DNA of 64,000 nt. Source: Tenrec ecaudatus (lineage: Eukaryota; Chordata; Mammalia; Afrosoricida; Tenrecidae). Of the stretch, positions 57,300-64,000 are shown piece by piece. Position 1 is the stretch's first letter; every line of letters begins with the position of its first letter. Below the pieces are notes generated by a model. It worked only from the letters and a program-made list of their open reading frames with translations, was not told the DNA's origin and did not search any database. A program made the position numbers and the translations under genes. Location of the stretch: assembly GCF_050624435.1 (NCBI RefSeq), contig NC_134547.1, forward strand, positions 31,037,919 to 31,101,918, read 5' to 3'.

Positions 57300-57415
57300 T
57301 GGTCGTGCAAATGTAATTGTCAGGCGTTCGATTAAATGTGTGATTTTATTTGGGTTGGCTAATTAAATGTAATGCTCCTCGTGTGACTTATAGCGGGGAC
57401 ATTCATTTTAGAAAC
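57300..57415. promoter_or_regulatory. candidate conserved intronic element
   Basis: A short, sharp AT-rich block: 'gcaaatgtaattgtcaggcg', 'ttcgattaaatgtgtgattt' and 'ggctaattaaatgtaatgct'. It contains clustered homeodomain cores between GC-rich neighbours. Confidence 0.45.
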
Positions 57416-57869
57416 TGATGGGGCAGGAGGTTAGGCCCGGGCGGGTGTTTGCCGCCATTGTTTCATCTGGAGAAGGAAGAGTCGGGAATGTATGGTGGGG
57501 AAGCTGAGGGTTGTTGTCTGGCCACTGCTTAGACCTACTCTTCCCCGGAGCCTACATCTACCGCAGCCCGCAAGGCATCAACATGCCGCTTGCTCATTCG
57601 CCAACTGCAGGCAACTTTGCATGTGTATGCCTCCATGCTTTGAAACAACTCTGTGTGCGGTCTGGGACTTGGTGGCACCCCTCAGGATGACTCGCGATAC
57701 ACTTTTGGCATTGCCAAGCTGCGGCCCCTAAGCCAGGTAGCATCTGCTCTGTATCCTTGGTGGGTGGGGTGGGGGGACACGTCTGGTTATGAAAAGATGA
57801 AAGTTCTTCTTTCGAGACTTCATGGCAGGAGGCAGAACGCAGATGCACTGGCCTCACACGTGTGCAGCC

Positions 57870-58290
57870 CTGGAGGTAATTGGGGTACAAGTGCCACTTT
57901 GCAGGGACAATTGTAAATACCTGTGATACAAATAGCATCCTCCCATTTTTCTTACACTGATTAGCCAAACTTTGCTATTAATAGGTGCAAAGTACATTCC
58001 AGGTGTAATTGGTAAGGAACTGGGTGCACTCATGGGAAGAAACCTTGTTTTTTTTTTGTACGCTTTTATTCTTATCCCCTTTTCTCAGTTTTATGGCTGG
58101 AGACATGATTTATTGCTGCCATCCATCTTGGGGGCTCATCCATCACACCCGGGTTGCTAGGAGATTGTGGCAGCAGCTGTTTGCTCTGAATCAGACAGAA
58201 AAGTTGTCAATCATCAAAGGCAGGTGAATAGCATTAGAAACACGCTATTGTCAGACGGAATAATTAATCAAAGAGAGAAAAGATAATTAA
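57870..58290. promoter_or_regulatory. candidate conserved intronic element
   Basis: 'ggtaattggggtacaagtgc', 'gggacaattgtaaatacctg', 'cactgattagccaaactttg', 'gctattaataggtgcaaagt' and, at the right, 'caatcatcaaaggcaggtga' (a TCF/LEF-type ATCAAAG) with 'ggaataattaatcaaagaga'. Repeat-free over about 400 bp. Confidence 0.5.
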
Positions 58291-58434
58291 AAAGATATGA
58301 CCCTTGCAAGTACTTGCTCTGGGTTGCCTGGGGGAAAAAAAAAAGAGGAAGAAAAAGAAAGAAAAGAAAAACTGCCTGGTCTTTTCTGGACACTTAAGCA
58401 GCTGAGGGCTGATAAAATATGCACTCTGCAGTGC

Positions 58435-59240
58435 ATAGTTTTTAATTAATTGAAAAAGGTTCAACATTCAAAGACGATGCTGGAGAAAAGTCCGATTGCG
58501 AGCAGAAGTAATATTTATTGTTTGCATGAAGGACTTGACACAGAGCTCTAACTTTCTGCCTCCAATCTCTGGCTTCCCTGTTGGGGGAGGAAGTGCGGGC
58601 TGGAGTCTTGGGGACTCCCCATCTCCTGGCCTGCACCCTCAGGGAGTCAGACCCTGAGGAACTCAGGTGGAGTTCAGGAGCCTCTCCCACCGCCACACTT
58701 CTCGGGGGAGGGAGGTGGTGTCTGAAAGAATTAAATATGAGGTAACAGAAATTTTTAAGAACTGCCACGAAAGGCATGCCACCAGATCCACCTCCAGGGA
58801 GCTCAGGGAGCGTCCTGTCTCCCCCAGGGCCACCAACTTCCCCAGAGGGAGCCCTGGGAGCATTCTGGGAATGGCATCACAGACCACCTTAGCAGTGCAT
58901 CACCTTCGGAAAAGGGGCATCTCAGTTACGGCCTAGAAAGAGTTCTCAGCACCCATTCCGGCTCCCAGACAACACTCAAGCGGTAGGAAGCTGCTCCGCG
59001 CGTTTTCCTAAGTTCAAACATTTTGGAGAAGCTGGAAAGCAAATTCAAGGCCAGACAGACTGGGGCCTCTCTGGAGTTGCAGTCGAGTTAGGTAGGCTGC
59101 AATCCCTGTAGCAGATCGACTTTTATTTTACATTTTTGAATACTATGCTTGATTTTCACACCATTCTCTTCCCAAAGAATAGCAGGACTTCTAAAAATAT
59201 CAGGAGGGAAAAAGGCTTGGCTATTAGAATTCATGAGAGG
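58435..59240. other. intronic block, mixed, no gene
   Basis: AT-rich ends (58435-58540, and 59105-59235 with 'cttttattttacatttttga') may be regulatory. The middle is ordinary unique DNA. A 90-codon frame at 59136-59408 (+) has no splice support. Confidence 0.35.
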
Positions 59241-59895
59241 GAAGAAAGCAACATTATTTTTTCTTTTTCTTTAAGTTGGGGTACCTTTTCAAGGGGGCAC
59301 CAGAGATGCCTTCCCTCAAGTTCCTCTACACGGCTATCAGGGGACCTAATCTGGCAGCTCCCACCTTTCCCATTGCGCATTTCACACTTGTTGGGGGGCA
59401 CCACATAAGTGGCCTTTTGGAATAGGTATGTGTGAGAAAGAAGATGGAGGAAGGAAGGAAAGAAGGAAGGAAAACTAACTCAGACAAGATGAAAACTAGG
59501 GCCTACCCTCCTGGCTAGAGAAAGTGTCCCTAATCAGAACTTGACCTGCAGAAAGATGGATGAACTTGACTTCAGCTTATTTGGGTTTTTGAGCCAGACT
59601 GCCCTTGGCCCCTTTCTGAGGATTAGAGTCAGAAAGGCAGTTGGCTCTATTGCCTTTGTCTTCTGGCTGTTCTGTAGTTCTCATCCTTGAAGCTCAGCAC
59701 CTTTTTGGGCAATGCCTGTTCTTGACCTCCAAGGGACTGTACTGTAGAGGGCCGGTGATTCCCAGAGTTGCCTGACGGACCTGCAGAGCTTCAGTTAGGC
59801 GGCCCTCCTGTCTCCTGCGACATCTAACTGCTGGAGATGGGCAGTAGGCCTTCTCCGCTTGTCCTCTGGTAATCATCTCCCCTTTCTAATTCCTG

Positions 59896-60112
59896 GAATG
59901 AGGTCTGGTGGTGTGGTGCGTTATGCATTGGGCTGCTGACAATAGGTCAGTGGTTCAAACTCTCTAGCTGCTCTGAGGGAGAAAAATGAGGCTTTCTCTT
60001 TCCATAAAGATTTATAGCCTCAGAAGTCCGCAAGTGCAATTTTCTTCTGTCCTATAGGATTGCTGAGTTGAAATTGACTTGTTGGCAGTGAGTTTGACTT
60101 TGGTTTGGTTTC
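59896..60112 (+). repeat. AfroSINE-type SINE, + strand
   Basis: 'ggtctggtggtgtggtgcgt' (5' end), 'aggtcagtggttcaaactct' (box B), 'gaggctttctctttccataa', 'cttctgtcctataggattgc' and the tail 'agtttgactttggtttgg'. Near full length. Confidence 0.9.
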
Positions 60113-63100
60113 CAAATAACTGTGGAGAAAGTACATCGGCTGTTGCTAGCCAAAGTCGTCCCCAAAGGTGGTGGCTCATCGGGGACAAAGGAGCCGTGCT
60201 CCCTGCTCATCGTCTGTGGTAGGGGCATACGTTCACACGTGAAAGAGGTCTGCCTGTTTAATAGAAGTGAAACTTTGCTTCCTTTCAAGAAGGAAAATAC
60301 ATCACAGGAAGAGAGCGAGAGAGAAGGTCTTCACATTTTGAGAACTTCATGCAGGTCATTTCTTCCGGGGTCCTGGTTGGTGCCTAGTGCTTCTTCTCCC
60401 TGGCATCTATTTAAGTGGCTCATTTAATTAATGATAAAAAGAGGCAGAAACAAAGGGCGGCTTACATAACTTGTGCTGCTGTAACAGGAATACAAACAAA
60501 TTCGTTTTCTCAAAGTTTAGGGCGCTACAAGTGCAGAGTCAGGGTGCCAGCCCTGACAGAAGGCTTTGCCCTCTGTTGGCTCTGCAGGAAGGAAGGTCTG
60601 CACTTCTGAGCGACTGCTCCTGGAGGATCTGCATGCAGCTTGGCTTGCCATCTCTCCCTCCCTCTCGGCTCAGCATGCTTGTTTCCTCTCTCTGGTGTCT
60701 CCAAAGGGATGGACTCAATGCACACCCTATAGTCTCCTGTCTCATACATAGACCAGATGGGATTAAAACCCGAGGCATGGAAGGTGGGATTTACAACGAC
60801 CTATTGAGGGGCCACGGTTCAATCCATTCTATTTCACTTGTGCCCCCCCCCCCCCGCCCGAATTTATATCCTTGCCACAGGCAAAACATATGCACCCTAT
60901 CCACAACATTTTAAGTCTTCTCCATTCCCAAAATTCCATCTTCCGAGTCATTGAAATCAAATATGGGTGAGACCTTAGGTGTATTCCACCCTAGGGAAAA
61001 AAATTCTCTTCATGTGAGACCCTGTGAAACCCAGAGAACAAGTTTTTTTGTTTTTAATTCCGGAGTGCAACAGGTACAAGGCAGGCGTCTCCATTACAGG
61101 TGGGAGAAAATGGAGGAAAGGGAAGGGCCAAGGTGCATTAGGCAAGTCCCAAACCCAGCTGGAGGTCTCCTGTTAGCTCGCAAGGTGTAAGATGAAGCCC
61201 CAGCCTCTCAGGCACACTGGAATGGCCACACTGCTCTATGAATTTTGGACAGCTTCATTGTCCCGGTCCGTCTAAGTCGTGAGCCCACCCCCCGGGCTCT
61301 GGAAGGCCTCCTTCGTCTGCCCCTTAATCCTGGCAGTCTCAGCCCCCCACCTTTGGGCACCCAACTAATTTTCTTGGTCAAACCAAATAACAGCCCCACA
61401 CTCTGGAATCTGGCTGGTGAATATCTCTCAACTTTGGGGGCTATGGCTCTATTCTTAAAGACCCCAGAGGCCAGAGCCTCAACTCTTTGAGACTGAGGCA
61501 GTTCTGCTTCCGGGGTTTCTTCAACAGTTCTGCTGGTCAGTCTGCCCCAGGGATGGTTGTTCTTCCCTTGAAGGCCAACATGTGTTTTGGCCCATGTGCT
61601 GCCTGTAGAATTTCAAGAGGTAGCCAGCTTTCTTTCCTTTGGTTCGTTCTCTGTCCCCTTCGACGTAAAGAGGTGGTTTGTTTCTCTGCTGTGCTTGTCC
61701 AGAGCCACCACGTACAGGGTAGATACCTTTCATGTCCTTGGTGAAAATGCTAGGACAGGGGTCTGCAGCATTTTGCAAATCTAAGTTTTATTCAATTTGC
61801 ATCGTTCATTTTTAAGCGCTTCTCTTTCCTCCTGCGAGTTACTATAAGCAACAAAACGAAACCAGCAAGCCCTTTTAAGATGTTGCTTTGAATCTTCTCA
61901 GACAGATATCCAAGTTTATCACAAGTTCAACCTGCCACCAAGTATTCCAACATAATCCAGACAAATTCTTTGCCACTGTATAAAAAGTATCACCCTTCCT
62001 CTAGTGTCCACACATGTTCATCCTTTTTTCTCAAAGCCTTGCAAGAGCACAGTCAGTACCTACATCTCCAGCAGCATCCTATTGCTTGTGCTTTGTATGT
62101 TCTCCAAGACTTTGTTCATGTAGTTCCCCACTTCCTTCTGAGCCGTCACCAGCCCTGCCTTTGATGTCCAAAAGTCTCCCCAGTCTCTTCAAGGCGATCA
62201 AGGCGCTTACTGTTAGGCACCGTCAAACTCTTCCAGCCTCTAGTCATTCCCCTATTCCAAAACCACTTCCACATCGTGGGCATTTGTTAAAGAGCGTCCC
62301 AGCTTCTCAAATTTTATCCTAGGTATCCAAAGCTGCTCAAACAGAAATGCCAGCAGTAGATGACTGTCGCAAACATAAAGTTCTTTTCTCACAGAGTAGG
62401 AGCCTAGAAGTCCCTATTCAGGGTGATGGCTGCGGGTGGTGGGTGGTGGGGGGGGGGCGGCTTTCACTCTCTGTCCCCTCAGGGCAAGGTCCTGGTCTTT
62501 CTGGTTCCCCGGAGGTCCCCTTGTGCTTTGGCATCTTACTCCATCTCTACTCCCTCGCTTGCTTGTTTAATCTTGGTATCGAAAGACACGCTCTGCACTA
62601 ATCCTGCCTCCGTGGCATACAGCCCCGATGGGACTGTGGATCCAGGTGTGGAGGCTGCAGTGCTTCCTTTGGGGAGGACAGTTTGATCCCCACAGAGACA
62701 GAGCAGAGAAGGCTGGAGGTGGGAGACAGGAAGAAGGACTCGCCTCTTCTCTGAGAAGGTTTACATTCTGTGAGTGGGCATTTGGGCCAGGATTTCAGCC
62801 CCTCTGTTCCAGGAATGGGTGGATGGTTAAGTGTTCTGCCATTAACGGATAATAAGGGGTTTGACTTTACTTTACACCTGTCCAAACCTGGTGGCTTCTC
62901 TGACAGGAGAGGGGGAGAAGCCTGAGTTTCCTTTGTCCCCAGGGCGAGGGGCTTATGCCAGCATAGTGCTCCACGGCCACAGCCCCGTTTTATGATGACA
63001 TCCTCGAACGCTTGACCCCATGCCAGCTGAGCATTTCCACTGTGACCCTGTTCCTGTCTCGTAGTGCACGGAGCCGAGGTTACCTGACAGGTGTTTTGCC

Positions 63101-64000
63101 AGAATGGTCTGGAAGCAGGCGTGGCCTCTGCCCACTGCCTCGGCCCCCCATGTTCGCATGGCCACCCTCAGCAGCGTGCCCCCCGGCGGGTGAGTGCATT
63201 TGGAAGCACTTAGAAGCCCTCAGTGTACATGCCATGGGGTGGTTATTGCTCGTCGGTCCCACGGGAAGCTTTACCAAGGGGCCTGGATTCCTCTTGGTGA
63301 GGTGAGAAGATGGCTGAACTGTTCGTCCTTCCCCACCTTCTGTTTCCTGCCTTTGTTTTGGCCCCGAGCCCGTAGGAAGATAGCGCTGTCATGCATACTA
63401 GTTTGCTAAGACTCCGCCGGTGCCACCAGCGTGCCAGGCTGCCGTGGGCGTATTCCCCCCGACTCTCCTGGGTCAGCTCGCCCAGGCAGCACGCGCCCTG
63501 TGCCACACGGCTGGGCTTCCTACTTGAGATGGTCATGCCAATGAGCGGGAGCCCCAGCATGGAGTCGCCGGCCAGAGGGGCATAGGTCACGTCACATCAC
63601 AGCGGGCCTGGTCGCTGAGCCTGCATCAAGAGCTTGCTCACACGGGCCTCCGGACTCTCATGAAGCATGCCTGGGGAGGGAGAAGGGCATTCTTTGGAAA
63701 CACATGTACTTGCTCCTTGAGAAAGAAGTGAAGTAGTTAACATTTCTCGGAGGAAAACATCTTTCATTACTTGACATGTTCTGGGGTAATGATTTTTCAG
63801 TTCCACAAACACGTACTTACTCGCGTTTGTGCGGAGACCTGGCTGCGGTGGATGGCAGGGCCATTTTTAATGGGAGCTGGCTGGCCCTGGGTGGAAGGAG
63901 CCTGGCTGGCCACAGGTGGTCCCCATGTGATGGCTCTCACTTGGCAGATTCCTACGGAAGCAACGTGTGGGCTCAACGCTTAAGTGTGTCCCCTCCCGCC
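60113..64000. other. intronic DNA to the right edge, no further feature recognised
   Basis: Almost 4 kb of unique sequence with a C-run (60845-60855), a G-run (62449-62457) and no clear repeat or exon. AT-rich pieces at 61775-61990 and 60410-60500 might be conserved but lack a strong motif cluster. The window stops inside the intron. Confidence 0.4.

Overview
This is a mammalian nuclear window with almost no protein-coding sequence. No bacterial, phage, CRISPR or operon-like structure is visible. The repeats point to an afrotherian. There are many copies of a tRNA-derived SINE of the AfroSINE type (box-B-like head, 'agtcggaa..gactcgacggc' type tail), plus RTE-clade LINE fragments whose 3' end resembles the SINE tail. 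One short element has the hallmarks of the SPIN hAT family; among afrotherians I know SPIN from tenrec and not elephant, so a tenrec (Echinops-like) is my best guess. That species call is inference.

The one gene I can name is on the + strand. A CpG island (about 42.95-46.31 kb) contains a start codon at 45814 followed by 13 codons reading MPRRKQQAPRRAA and a splice donor in phase 1. This is the invariant first coding exon of the teashirt zinc-finger family. The residues after 'QQAP' fit TSHZ3 better than TSHZ1 or TSHZ2. From 45854 to the right edge the window is the large first intron. The main coding exon, with the zinc fingers and homeodomain, lies outside the window. A candidate small intron (44727-45169) and a two-codon upstream ORF (45284-45292) lie in the inferred 5' UTR.

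Layout: 0-12 kb is intergenic DNA with scattered SINEs, a SPIN-like element and a possibly conserved AT-rich stretch at 2.86-3.62 kb. 12-20 kb is repeat rich: an RTE fragment, a hAT MITE, antisense LINE 3' regions with an internal 247-bp duplication, a SINE nested in a SINE, and an L1 3' end. 20-32.4 kb holds more SINEs, including four head-to-tail copies, a second RTE interrupted by a full-length U4 snRNA copy, and a hAT MITE with a perfect 8-bp target duplication. At 32.8 kb on the - strand there is a well-formed orphan exon of unknown gene. 34.4-42.1 kb is mostly unique, with MIR relics and promoter-distal conserved-looking blocks. 42.9-46.3 kb is the CpG island and promoter. 46-64 kb is TSHZ3 intron 1: SINE-poor, rich in AT-rich blocks with homeodomain-type TAAT cores that look like developmental enhancers, with long GA/GT microsatellites and one degraded processed pseudogene on the - strand.

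The biology is that of one developmental transcription-factor gene in a regulatory-element-rich, gene-poor neighbourhood. I did not find an undescribed molecular system. The most unusual items are the U4 insertion with its 3' flank, the orphan exon, and the candidate 5' UTR intron.
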